Origin: JBBRBB01 sp963830175
GTDB lineage: Bacteria > Bacteroidota > Bacteroidia > Chitinophagales > Chitinophagaceae
DNA length: 64,000 bases
Assembly (NCBI GenBank): GCA_963830175.1
Contig: CAWHKV010000002.1
Span: forward strand, 930,001 to 994,000
Reading direction: 5' to 3'
The notes under the pieces were generated by a model. It was given only the letters and a program-made list of their open reading frames with translations. It had not been told where the DNA came from and searched no databases. Numbering within the stretch: position 1 is the first letter of the stretch; each line of letters starts with the position of its first letter. The translations under genes and the position numbers were made by a program. This document shows, in pieces, positions 8,123-15,905 of this stretch.

Positions 8123-9595
8123 TCAGGACCTGGGTTTTCTACTGTTTTCCCTGTTATTATTTTGCCTTTGCTGCACCATTGGTGTTGATCGTTGAGACCT
8201 TTCCATGGGTGCATTAAATTGTCTGTTATCACTTCTATTAACTGATGGTCTTTGATTATTTAATCTTTCAACATTCTGGCGGCTTATTTGCTCGCGCCTG
8301 TTATTTTGGGCGAGTTCTTTTTGCTGCATTTGGGCTCTTTCTTTTATCCTGTTTTCATTTACCCCCGGTCTTTGCATTTGCTGCCTTACGCGTGGGTCGT
8401 TCTGAACAGCCCTTTCTTTTATTTGACGCTCATTTACGCCTGGTCGTTGAACCTGTTGCTTAAAGCGTTGGTCGTTTTGGATCCTGGCTTTGTCTCTTTC
8501 AATTCTGTCTGCCTGGTTGGGCTGGTTACGCTGAGGTTGAATAGTTTTGCGAGGGTCATTTCTTACATCATTCTGATTATTGCCTCTTTGAGCGTTATTA
8601 TTTCGGTATTGATTATTCCTGTTAACATCCTGTTGATTCCTGTTTACAGTACCATTATTATTGCGATTGAGATTGTCCCTGTTTATTTGGTTACTCTGCC
8701 CTGAAATATTTTGCCTTCTGTCGTTATTGTTTTTTTGCACAGATGCACTATTTTTCTTAATAGCATTTGGGCGATACATTTCTAACCTGTTATTATTTAA
8801 CCTTGTTTGTCCAGGGCGAGATGCATTATTAACCTGTACAACATTTACGCGTTGGCGTGTATTTCTTTCTACCTCAACACGACTTGGACCAGAAACATAA
8901 CGCCTGTTATTGTAAGTGTTATAATTGTTGATGATGGTGGTATTGTGAATGATGGTTGTATTTCTTCTTGCGGGCATACAATACCTACCTACATAAGGGC
9001 TGGTTATATACCGGCTTGGTGCAAACATCCACAGGTTGGCAGAGATGCCGCCGTATCCGAACGATACGCCTACATTAACACCCATACTGGGTGCAAGCGG
9101 CGCCCATCCATAATATCCGCCTCCACTACGCCATGCTACCCATGCCGGACCCCATGTATAGCCGGGAACCCACATCCATCCATGATAAGGGTCTGAGACC
9201 CAGCGACCATAGTGAAAAGGCGCCCAACCCCAGCGGTAATTTGATACCCACGTCCATCCATAATTACTATAAGCCCAGTGACCACCTGTTTGGTATGGTC
9301 TGAAACCTGCTTCGTTATAAACCCATGCACGACCATATGTAGGAGAATTAACCCAGGTGCCATAAGGACTTAGTTCGTTATAAAAAACATCTATGTCAAC
9401 GTCGGCACGGCGATCATCATTGTAATTATCATTGTCATCATAATTGTCGTCGTCGTAATCACCCTCGTTATAATTTCTTTCGTTTTGCTGGTAATTGTCG
9501 TTGTACTGGGCTAATGCATTTACCGGTAAAGCGAAAGCCAATACTGCAATCAAAAAACCAAGGCACAACGGCAGCATGTTGAATTTTGCTTTCAT
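8123..9595 (-). CDS. Secreted DUF6600 protein with Trp/Tyr-rich repeats and Asn/Gln/Arg-rich tail
   Basis: I start this at the ATG at 9595, giving 490 aa, because it creates a good signal peptide (MKAKFNMLPLCLGFLIAV, cleaved near ALAQ). The frame is open to 9706, but those 37 extra residues are not signal-like. After an acidic Asp/Asn/Tyr stretch (about 40-62) comes the DUF6600 core (about 65-205), built from WxWV/YGxW motifs such as YGTWV, GRAWVY, YGWTWV, WGWAPFHYGRW and GWMWVPGYTWGPAWVAW. The remaining 280 residues are low-complexity Asn/Arg/Gln-rich and strongly basic, with a 24-residue tandem repeat at 373-396 and 398-421. The protein is probably periplasmic or surface-bound. No enzymatic motif is seen and the function is unknown. 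Confidence 0.75.
   Translation of the reverse strand: MKAKFNMLPLCLGFLIAVLAFALPVNALAQYNDNYQQNERNYNEGDYDDDNYDDNDNYNDDRRADVDIDVFYNELSPYGTWVNSPTYGRAWVYNEAGFRPYQTGGHWAYSNYGWTWVSNYRWGWAPFHYGRWVSDPYHGWMWVPGYTWGPAWVAWRSGGGYYGWAPLAPSMGVNVGVSFGYGGISANLWMFAPSRYITSPYVGRYCMPARRNTTIIHNTTIINNYNTYNNRRYVSGPSRVEVERNTRQRVNVVQVNNASRPGQTRLNNNRLEMYRPNAIKKNSASVQKNNNDRRQNISGQSNQINRDNLNRNNNGTVNRNQQDVNRNNQYRNNNAQRGNNQNDVRNDPRKTIQPQRNQPNQADRIERDKARIQNDQRFKQQVQRPGVNERQIKERAVQNDPRVRQQMQRPGVNENRIKERAQMQQKELAQNNRREQISRQNVERLNNQRPSVNRSDNRQFNAPMERSQRSTPMVQQRQNNNRENSRKPRS
8333..8479 (-). repeat. Two tandem 24-residue coding repeats in the DUF6600 protein
   Basis: Residues 373-396 and 398-421 of the DUF6600 protein are near copies. 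Both begin QND, share QRPGVNE in the middle and end IKERA, with 18 of 24 positions identical by eye. The period is 25 residues (75 bp). The unit is basic and helical in character, and the flanking sequence contains further partial matches (RNDPRKT, IERDKARIQND), suggesting expansion from an older unit. Confidence 0.75.
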
Positions 9596-9747
9596 AATTT
9601 TTAAATTGATTTTTTTTGTTAAAGAGAGATTGCAGTAGGAATTAATACATTTATTCATCACATTTAAGACGCATACACAATGCGCAGGTTTAACATAAAA
9701 AACCATTTACTTTTATTTAACTTTTATATTTATTATAAGTGATAAAA

Positions 9748-9755
9748 TATTTTTG
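9748..9755 (+). promoter_or_regulatory. Candidate -7 promoter element for yajQ
   Basis: TATTTTTG matches the Bacteroidota TAnnTTTG consensus and lies 52 nt upstream of the yajQ ATG. A convincing -33 TTG was not found, so this is a moderate call. Confidence 0.4.
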
Positions 9756-9806
9756 GAAGAATCCAGACTCCTTTTATAACCTTATTAACTTTATAAAAAA
9801 TTAACT

Positions 9807-10297
9807 ATGCCTTCATTTGATATTTCCAGTTCTGTAGACCTGCAAACGCTTGATAACGCGGTGAATGTTGTTAAAAAGGAAATTACTAACCGCTTTGATT
9901 TCAGGGATTCTCCTGTTTCTTTAACACTGAATAAAAAAGATTTTGTAATTGATGCAGAAGTAGAAAGTGATATGAAAATGCAGCAGGTAATTGATGTGCT
10001 TATAAGCCGCAGCATTAAGCAGGGAATTGATGCCAACGCTTTTGATTTTGAAAAGGATGCTTACCCCAGTGGCAAAGTGGTTAAAAAACAAATTCCGGTT
10101 AGAAATAAGTTAAAGCAGGAAGATGCCAAAAAGGTAGTAAAGGTTATCAAGGATTCAGGTCTTAAAGTTCGGCCCAAATTATGGATGATATTGTACGGGT
10201 AACAGGAAAAAAGATCGATGATTTGCAACAGGTAATTACATTATGCAAAAATGCGGATATTAATATACCACTGCAGTTCACCAATATGAAATCGTAG
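9807..10297 (+). pseudogene. yajQ: YajQ family nucleotide-binding protein, single-base frameshift
   Basis: The first frame (9807-10202) gives the N-terminal three quarters of YajQ: MPSFDISS, then a middle segment through FDFEKDAYPSGK, and GLKV near residue 121. It then runs off-frame to a premature TAA. After about position 10170, another frame carries the expected C-terminus (IMDDIVRVTGKK..., IPLQFTNMK) and ends in TAG at 10297. Adding one base in the GG around 10170-10172 restores a 163-aa protein, exactly the normal family length, with the expected QAQI or RAQI junction. Family members have been reported to bind cyclic di-GMP or tRNA/ribosomes; the role is unsettled. The break is probably a sequencing error (see findings). 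The gene converges on fabH with 3 nt between stops. Confidence 0.88.
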
Positions 10298-10300
10298 GGG

Positions 10301-11290
10301 TTAAAATCCCCATTTAATTAGTGTGGCACCCCAGGTAAACCCGCCCCCGAACGCTGCTAACACGAGATTATCACCCTTATTTAATTTTTGCTGCCACTCC
10401 CATAAACAAAGGGGAATAGTAGCTGCTGTTGTGTTGCCATACTTTTGAATGTTTATCATAACCTTATCCTTAGAGATTCCCATGCGATTTGCAGTGGCAT
10501 CAACAATTCTAAGATTTGCCTGGTGTGGTACAAGCCAGGCTATATCGTCGGCAGTTAAATTATTTCGCAGCATTATTTCTGCACTAACATCTGCCATTCC
10601 TACTACCGCGAATTTAAAAACTGTTTTACCTTCCTGGTATGCAAAATGTTCACGGGCAGTTACAGATTCAATGCTTGCAGGCTTTAAAGATCCACCGGCT
10701 TTCATATGCAGATAATCCCGCCCACTTCCGTCGGTCTTTAGCACACTGTCTAAAACCCCAAATCCATCTGTATTGGCTTCGAGAAGTACAGCTCCGGCAG
10801 CGTCTCCAAATAATACGCAGGTATTTCGATCTGTATAATCAGTAATAGCACTCATTTTATCTGCGCCTACAACAATAACTTTTTTATACCGGCCACTTTC
10901 AATAAAGGCGGCACCCGTGGTAAGTGCGAATAAAAAACCACTGCAAGCTGCGTTTAGATCGAAGCTGAAGCTTTTTTTTGCACCCACTCGGTGAGAAACT
11001 ATATTGGCGGTAGAAGGAAACACCATGTCTGGGGTAACCGTAGCACAGATTATACATTCTATTTCATTAGGATCTAGGTTTTTATTCCGGATGATTTCTT
11101 CAATGGCTGGAACAGCTAAATCGCTGGTGGCTTTACCTGGTTCTTTTAGAATTCTTCTTTCTGAAATACCAGTTCTTGTTCGTATCCATTCATCATTTGT
11201 ATCAACCATTTTTTCAAGTTCCTGGTTGGTCAAAACATAGTCAGGAACATATCCTCCAACTGCGGTAATAGCGGCAGTGATTTTTTGCAT
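10301..11290 (-). CDS. fabH: 3-oxoacyl-ACP synthase III (KAS III)
   Basis: This 329-aa condensing enzyme starts type II fatty-acid synthesis by joining acetyl-CoA (or a branched acyl-CoA) to malonyl-ACP. The full catalytic triad is visible: Cys116 in NAACSGF, His256 in VPHQAN and Asn286 in YGNTTAA. N-terminal NDEWIRTRTGI and the GGGFTWG near the end are also typical. Length and start are normal for FabH. It stands alone here, away from other fab genes, as is common for one of several FabH paralogues in Bacteroidota. A TATTTTTG element lies 20 nt upstream. Confidence 0.95.
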   Translation of the reverse strand: MQKITAAITAVGGYVPDYVLTNQELEKMVDTNDEWIRTRTGISERRILKEPGKATSDLAVPAIEEIIRNKNLDPNEIECIICATVTPDMVFPSTANIVSHRVGAKKSFSFDLNAACSGFLFALTTGAAFIESGRYKKVIVVGADKMSAITDYTDRNTCVLFGDAAGAVLLEANTDGFGVLDSVLKTDGSGRDYLHMKAGGSLKPASIESVTAREHFAYQEGKTVFKFAVVGMADVSAEIMLRNNLTADDIAWLVPHQANLRIVDATANRMGISKDKVMINIQKYGNTTAATIPLCLWEWQQKLNKGDNLVLAAFGGGFTWGATLIKWGF

Positions 11291-11310
11291 GCCTAAGAAT
11301 TTTGGGATGT

Positions 11311-11318
11311 CAAAAATA
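11311..11318 (-). promoter_or_regulatory. Candidate -7 promoter element for fabH
   Basis: On the minus strand the sequence reads TATTTTTG, matching TAnnTTTG, 20 nt upstream of the fabH start. No clear -33 TTG is present. Confidence 0.45.
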
Positions 11319-11438
11319 TTATTTTAAGTATTAGGTTAATTGTAACCAATAAAAAATTGCGCAACGACCTCGCCATTATAATGAACGGAGTAATTTAAGC
11401 AATAATTGATCAGGCTGAGTAAGCAGCTGTTGCGGGAA

Positions 11439-11885
11439 TTATTTAACCACTTTTACGTTTACCGCATTTAAACCTTTTTGACCGTGCTCTACTTCAAAGG
11501 TAACCCTGTTGTTTTCCTTAACAGGTGCCTGAAGCTGATTTACGTGAACAAAAATGCTTTCATTGGTTGATTGATCTTTGATAAAACCGTAACCTTTCGC
11601 ATCGTTAAAAAAGGTAACAATGCCTTTCCGTATGGTTTCCATAGGCTCTCTTTTAGGAACACCTATTTCAATATCATCCTGGTTTACTTTAATTTTTTTA
11701 AGGGGATCTGGCGGGGTAGAGGAGATATTGCCATTTTCATCAACATAGGCCATCATGTCTTCAAAGCTTTTACCAGAGCCGGCACTGGCTTTACGATCTT
11801 CTTTTTTTTGAATCTTGTCTAATCTCTTTTTTTGTCTTTTCTTTTCATTTTCTTTTTTATTCCATGTTTCTTTCGATTTTGCCAT
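11439..11885 (-). CDS. Cold-shock domain protein with basic N-terminal extension
   Basis: The 148-aa protein has two parts. Residues 1-40 are extremely Lys/Arg/Glu-rich and probably coiled or disordered. A canonical cold-shock domain follows at about 86-148 with RNP1 KGYGFI (97-102) and RNP2 IFVHV (111-115), which bind single-stranded RNA/DNA. Classical CspA proteins are about 70 aa, so the N-terminal half is an addition. This extended form is, to my knowledge, common in Bacteroidota. A likely role is RNA chaperoning. The candidate promoter is about 85 nt upstream, giving a long 5' UTR as in other cold-shock mRNAs. Confidence 0.85.
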   Translation of the reverse strand: MAKSKETWNKKENEKKRQKKRLDKIQKKEDRKASAGSGKSFEDMMAYVDENGNISSTPPDPLKKIKVNQDDIEIGVPKREPMETIRKGIVTFFNDAKGYGFIKDQSTNESIFVHVNQLQAPVKENNRVTFEVEHGQKGLNAVNVKVVK

Positions 11886-11970
11886 ATAACTTTTAGTGAC
11901 GTTTTAGTGATGAATAAGGTATAAAGTAACCTTAAATGAATATTTGTTCCTTTAAAGGACAGGAAGCATG

Positions 11971-11978
11971 CAAATTTA
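11971..11978 (-). promoter_or_regulatory. Candidate -7 promoter element for the cold-shock gene
   Basis: The minus strand reads TAAATTTG, followed by CATGC, a good TAnnTTTG match. It lies 85 nt upstream of the start codon and implies a roughly 75-80 nt untranslated leader. Confidence 0.45.
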
Positions 11979-12124
11979 CAAAATAATGATGAAAGGCTAA
12001 AATTAAGTAAAGCGCAATCACGAGTTTATTTTGGACACAAAAAACTAAATTTAAACCGTCAGAGGCTGTATTCATGGAACTCCCCGATTTTTTGGGGGAT
12101 ATTCCGTAAGAGTAGTTCTTGAAT

Positions 12125-12733
12125 TTAATGTACCCTGTCTCCCCGTAAACACATATTGTTTATTACACCTGCTTCAAATGTTAGCCATTCATTCCATCGA
12201 TTTCTTACCAGTTGTTTGTTAAAGTAAGTTTCGGCAAGGGTTATAAATGTTGTGTAGTGTCCGGCTTCGCTTTCCATAAACCTGCGGTAAAACTTTTGCA
12301 GATATGCATCCTCTAATTGCTCACTTAAAATTTTAAATCGTTCACAACTGCGGGCTTCTATAAGCGCGCATAATAACAATTCATCCATAAGCCTGCCTGC
12401 TTCACTGCCGCCGGTTTGTTTAAATTTAAATAATGCGTTAACGTAATCATCTTTTCTTTGTTTGCCTAATGTTAGTTTTCTTTTTTTTAATTCGTGCAAT
12501 ACCAGTCTGAAATGTCCCCACTCTTCGGAAACAATAGAGGATAATTCTTCAACCAGCTTTTCTTTCCCGGGGTACCTTTGTATAAGAGAAATGCAGGTTG
12601 TGGCGGCTTTTTGTTCGCAATAAGCATGGTCGGTTAAAACTTCTTCAATTGTTATAATGGCAAGGTTTGCCCACCTGGGATCAGTGGGAAGTTTTAACCC
12701 TAGAATATTATTGTCAGTAGCGGGAGTATTCAT
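12125..12733 (-). CDS. miaE: tRNA-(ms2io6A)-hydroxylase
   Basis: This 202-aa ferritin-like diiron enzyme hydroxylates 2-methylthio-N6-isopentenyl-adenosine at tRNA position 37. The four-helix bundle shows the expected ligands: a Glu in ITIEEVL (30/31), E71-x-x-H74 in EEWGHF, Glu126 in IEARSCERF and E156-x-x-H159 in SEAGHY. Length and motif order fit MiaE closely. It is a monocistronic unit divergent from the secreted oxidoreductase. Confidence 0.92.
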   Translation of the reverse strand: MNTPATDNNILGLKLPTDPRWANLAIITIEEVLTDHAYCEQKAATTCISLIQRYPGKEKLVEELSSIVSEEWGHFRLVLHELKKRKLTLGKQRKDDYVNALFKFKQTGGSEAGRLMDELLLCALIEARSCERFKILSEQLEDAYLQKFYRRFMESEAGHYTTFITLAETYFNKQLVRNRWNEWLTFEAGVINNMCLRGDRVH

Positions 12734-12832
12734 CTTCTGTTACATCATTAAAATGCGAAGAAAATCAATTTATTGAAAAATTTCCTCTCACCTTCCGGTT
12801 AAAATTTTAGTTTATAAATTATATTACCCGTC

Positions 12833-13945
12833 ATGAAATGTTTATTTTTTGTTTTATTGGAAATTATATTTTTTATTCAGCCCTCTCATGCTCAGGATGA
12901 AATAAAAAACAAACCGATTGCTTTGGCAGTGGCCGGGCTTACCCATGGACATGTACATTGGATTCTCGGGAAAAATGATACTACCAGGTTTAAGGTTGTT
13001 GGTTATTATGAAAAAGATACGGCTTTGTCATCCCGTTATGCAAAGCAATATAACCTTGACAGAAAATTAATTTTTACAGACTTAGAGGAAATGCTTAAGG
13101 CTACCAAACCGCAAGCCGTAGCAGCGTTTGGGTCGATCTTTGAACATCTTGAAGTAGTAGAAGCATGTGCCCCCAGAAAAATTCATGTAATGGTAGAAAA
13201 ACCATTGGCTGTAAATATGCAGCACGCCCAGCGTATGGCTTTCCTGGCAAAACAAAATAATATTGAATTGCTTACAAACTTTGAAACCTCATGGTACCCA
13301 ACAACCATTAAAACATACCAATTGGTAAATGACATTAATTATTTAGGTGCCATAACAAAAACTGTTATTCACGATGGGCATAACGGTCCAAAAGAAATAG
13401 GCGTAAATAAAGAATTTTTAAACTGGCTTACCGACCCCATTCTTAATGGTGGTGGTGCAATTGTAGATTTTGGCTGTTACGGCGCTAACTTAATGACCTA
13501 TTTAATGAAAGGGCAGCAACCCATTGCCGTAACTGCGGTAACCCGCCAATTTAAACCAGAAATTTATAATAAGGTTGATGATGAGGCTACAATTATTGTT
13601 GATTACCCAAATGCGCAATGCATTATTCAGGCTTCGTGGAACTGGCCATTCAGCAGAAAGGATATGGAGGTGTACGGCAAATCGGGCTACATAAAAGCAG
13701 ACAACAGCAATACTTTAAGAATAAAAAACATTGATTCCGTTCCCGAACAAACTTTGCATCTTACACCAAATGATGTTCAGGTGTACACAGACCCGTTTAC
13801 CTATTTTGCTGATGTGCTGAATAAAAAAATAACGGTTGAACCATTTGGACTGTATTCACTTGAAACCAATTTATTAGTGGTGCAAATACTTGATGCAGCG
13901 CGTGAGTCTGCCAGAACAGGAAAAAAAATTGTCTTAAATAAATAA
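12833..13945 (+). CDS. Exported Gfo/Idh/MocA-type oxidoreductase
   Basis: The 370-aa protein combines an N-terminal signal peptide (hydrophobic 3-17, cleavage near SHAQ) with a Gfo/Idh/MocA fold. The dinucleotide-binding strand is ALAVAGLTHGHVHWI, the EKP motif is MVEKPLAVNM, and the C-terminal domain has the GGGAIVDFGCYG signature. Such enzymes oxidise or reduce sugars with a tightly bound NAD(P). Members with signal peptides occur in Bacteroidota and Planctomycetota, often linked to glycan breakdown. No glycan genes are adjacent, so the substrate is unknown. Confidence 0.82.
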   Translation: MKCLFFVLLEIIFFIQPSHAQDEIKNKPIALAVAGLTHGHVHWILGKNDTTRFKVVGYYEKDTALSSRYAKQYNLDRKLIFTDLEEMLKATKPQAVAAFGSIFEHLEVVEACAPRKIHVMVEKPLAVNMQHAQRMAFLAKQNNIELLTNFETSWYPTTIKTYQLVNDINYLGAITKTVIHDGHNGPKEIGVNKEFLNWLTDPILNGGGAIVDFGCYGANLMTYLMKGQQPIAVTAVTRQFKPEIYNKVDDEATIIVDYPNAQCIIQASWNWPFSRKDMEVYGKSGYIKADNSNTLRIKNIDSVPEQTLHLTPNDVQVYTDPFTYFADVLNKKITVEPFGLYSLETNLLVVQILDAARESARTGKKIVLNK

Positions 13946-14023
13946 TTGCTGATAATAGTTATAGTGATGAACGGATTGCGACGCAACGGGGATGCCTATA
14001 ATCACAAAGTTGGTATTTAAAAT

Positions 14024-14694
14024 TTATAAACGCCAATTTATAGGTTGTAATCCTTGCTGCACAAGTAATTCATTTGTTTTACTAAAATGACCGCAACCAA
14101 AAAAACCTTTATCGGCACTGAAGGGTGAAGGGTGCGCTGCCTTTAATACATGGTGTTTTGTTTCATCTATCAGCACTTGTTTTTCGTGTGCGAATTTGCC
14201 CCAAAGTAAAAAAACCACACCTAATTTTTCCGCTGAAATCTTTTTAATTACGGCATTGGTAAAATCCATCCATCCAACTTTCGCATGGCTTGCCGGTTCA
14301 TTAGCCCGCACCGTTAATACTGCATTTAATAAGAGTACTCCCTGCTGCGCCCATTTTGTAAGATTGCCGGAAGTTGAAAGGGGTAAACCAAGATCCTTAT
14401 AATCTCTTTAAATATATTGATGAGTGAAGGAGGAGGATTAATTCCATCCGGAACTGAAAAGCATAAACCATGCGCCTGCCCTGCTCCATGATAGGGGTCT
14501 TGCCCAATAATAACAACCTTAACCTGGTTAAATGGAGTTTGATTAAAAGCGTTGAAGATGAGCGAGCCAGGAGGGTATACAATTTTGCCCTGTGCTTTTT
14601 CTGATTTAAGAAAAGCAGTCACTTGTTGAAAATAAGATTTATTAAATTCGGATTGAAGCACTTGCTTCCAACTTTCTTCGATCTTTACATCCAT
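14024..14694 (-). pseudogene. ung: Uracil-DNA glycosylase, single-base frameshift
   Basis: The gene is read in two frames. The 5' part (14694 down to about 14402) encodes the N-terminus with the catalytic water-activating motif GQDPYH (Asp66) and INPPPSLINIFKEI. The 3' part continues with VRANEPASHAKVGW, VVFLLWGKFA and the DNA-binding HPSPFSADKGFFGCGHF motif. At 14400-14402 the minus strand reads GAGATTATAAGG; one extra T (GAGATTTATAAGG) gives KEIYKDLGLPLS and an unbroken 223-aa enzyme, matching the usual 220-230 aa. Ung removes uracil from DNA in base-excision repair. Both catalytic motifs are intact, so the break is probably not biological. Confidence 0.9.
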
Positions 14695-14705
14695 ATTTGC
14701 AGATG

Positions 14706-14737
14706 TTTGGCTGCAAACTAATTAAAAATTATTTTTG
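14706..14737 (+). promoter_or_regulatory. Promoter for tRNA-Arg
   Basis: A -33 TTTG (14706-14709) and a -7 TATTTTTG (14730-14737) are separated by 20 nt, the best full match to the Bacteroidota sigma-A promoter seen in this window. The tRNA begins 37 nt further on. Confidence 0.65.
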
Positions 14738-14774
14738 CGCGGCATTGGTAATAATGCATGTTCTTTACACAAAT

Positions 14775-14848
14775 GGTCTGGTAGCTCAGTTGGATAGAGC
14801 AACAGCCTTCTAAGCTGTGGGTCATTGGTTCGAATCCAATCCAGATCA
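14775..14848 (+). tRNA. tRNA-Arg (anticodon TCT)
   Basis: The 74-nt cloverleaf can be folded by eye. The acceptor stem GGTCTGG pairs with CCAGATC (one G-U). The D-arm has AGCTCAGTTGGATAGAGC. The anticodon stem ACAGC/GCTGT encloses loop CTTCTAA with anticodon TCT. The T-arm contains GGTTCGAATCC. The discriminator base is A. CCA is not encoded directly after it (CAC follows), so the 3' CCA would be added enzymatically. It reads AGA codons, which are frequent in AT-rich genomes. Confidence 0.95.
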
Positions 14849-15014
14849 CACCATTTTTTATAGTTTTTAATCCTTATTAATCAGCACTTTTAGCAAATGG
14901 CGTAAATGTTACCAAAAAAGCCTTGTAATAATAATATGATGCTTTTCGTTGTAAAATTTTGCTTGTGCAATAGCCTTGCCCCGCAAAAACATTTTCGATA
15001 ATTCTTCAAACCTT

Positions 15015-15857
15015 ATGAAAATTTTCCTGACCATTATAGGATTGTTTTTTTCTGTTATACTTTTTTCACAGGTCAATGTATATATTGCCCCGGGAGCAAT
15101 GAATTATGCCGGAGATCTTCAACGATATTCTTATACTTTCGATCAGTCTAATTTTTCATTTGGAGCTGGCGTAAGTGCCCCTATCATTAAAAATGTAAGT
15201 GTACGGGCAGATTTTTTAACCGGTAAGGTGCAGGCAGATGATAAAGTTTTCGGAAAACGACGAAATCTTAACTTCTCAAGTAAAATAACCGAGGGCAGCC
15301 TGAATATTCAGTACGATTTCTGGGATATTTTTCAGCTAGGCTTCAGACCTTATATTTTTGGCGGCGTGGGGGTTTTTCATTTTGATCCGTACACTTACAC
15401 GGCAGATAGTGTAAAGGTTTACCTGCAACCTTTAGGCACAGAAGGGCAGGGATTGATTGAATACCCTGACCGGGATTTTTATAAGTTAACCCAATTAAAT
15501 AATGTTATAGGCGGGGGTGTAAAATATAATTTCTCAGACCAGTTTGGGCTCGCTTTTGAAGTCGCCTATAGAATATTATACACTGATTATTTAGATGATG
15601 TTAGCACTACTTATCCGAAACAAGATGCTCTTTTACAGGCACGTGGACAGCTGGCTGTTGACTTGTCTTACCGTACGCCTGAAGTCAAACCACAGTTTGA
15701 ATATAAAGATGATGGTAAACGCGGTGGTTCGGGTATAAAAGACAATTATTATAATACGAGCATTAAGTTCATTTTCCGCTTGCAACCCTCCTCCGAAAGA
15801 CGTGGCGGATTTAAAAAAAATGCAACAGGTATAGATTGCCCAAAGAATGTTTTTTAG
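15015..15857 (+). CDS. Outer-membrane beta-barrel protein (DUF6089-like)
   Basis: I use the ATG at 15015 (280 aa), because it gives a proper signal peptide (MKIFLTIIGLFFSVILFSQ). An upstream TTG would add 13 residues that spoil it. The mature part begins NVYIAPGAMNYAGDLQ and alternates hydrophobic and polar residues, with strands such as SLNIQYDFWDIFQLGFRPYIFGGVG. It fits small porin-like barrels and resembles the Bacteroidota DUF6089 group. Function is unknown, possibly linked to type IX secretion or envelope maintenance, by analogy only. The final 30 residues are basic. Confidence 0.7.
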   Translation: MKIFLTIIGLFFSVILFSQVNVYIAPGAMNYAGDLQRYSYTFDQSNFSFGAGVSAPIIKNVSVRADFLTGKVQADDKVFGKRRNLNFSSKITEGSLNIQYDFWDIFQLGFRPYIFGGVGVFHFDPYTYTADSVKVYLQPLGTEGQGLIEYPDRDFYKLTQLNNVIGGGVKYNFSDQFGLAFEVAYRILYTDYLDDVSTTYPKQDALLQARGQLAVDLSYRTPEVKPQFEYKDDGKRGGSGIKDNYYNTSIKFIFRLQPSSERRGGFKKNATGIDCPKNVF

Positions 15858-15905
15858 CTTTTTAGGTTTTTACATAAGAAATTTGTTCTTCAATGGTTTG
15901 AATAA

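Noticed and set aside
8245..9363. Several open frames antisense to the DUF6600 gene, some over 100 codons
   Set aside because: They arise from the biased codon use of the Asn/Arg/Trp-rich repeats on the minus strand, have no start signals or motifs, and overlap a strongly supported gene.
9670..9684. CGCAT-acaca-ATGCG inverted repeat upstream of the DUF6600 gene
   Set aside because: Only 5 bp per arm and a single occurrence in the window; too weak to call an operator.
12079..12105. CCCC / GGGG hairpin downstream of miaE
   Set aside because: On the minus strand no T run follows, so it is not a convincing terminator.
14024..14311. Separate small gene for the 3' half of the uracil-DNA glycosylase
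   Set aside because: It carries the second half of the same enzyme and has no start of its own; it is the continuation of ung after a single missing base.
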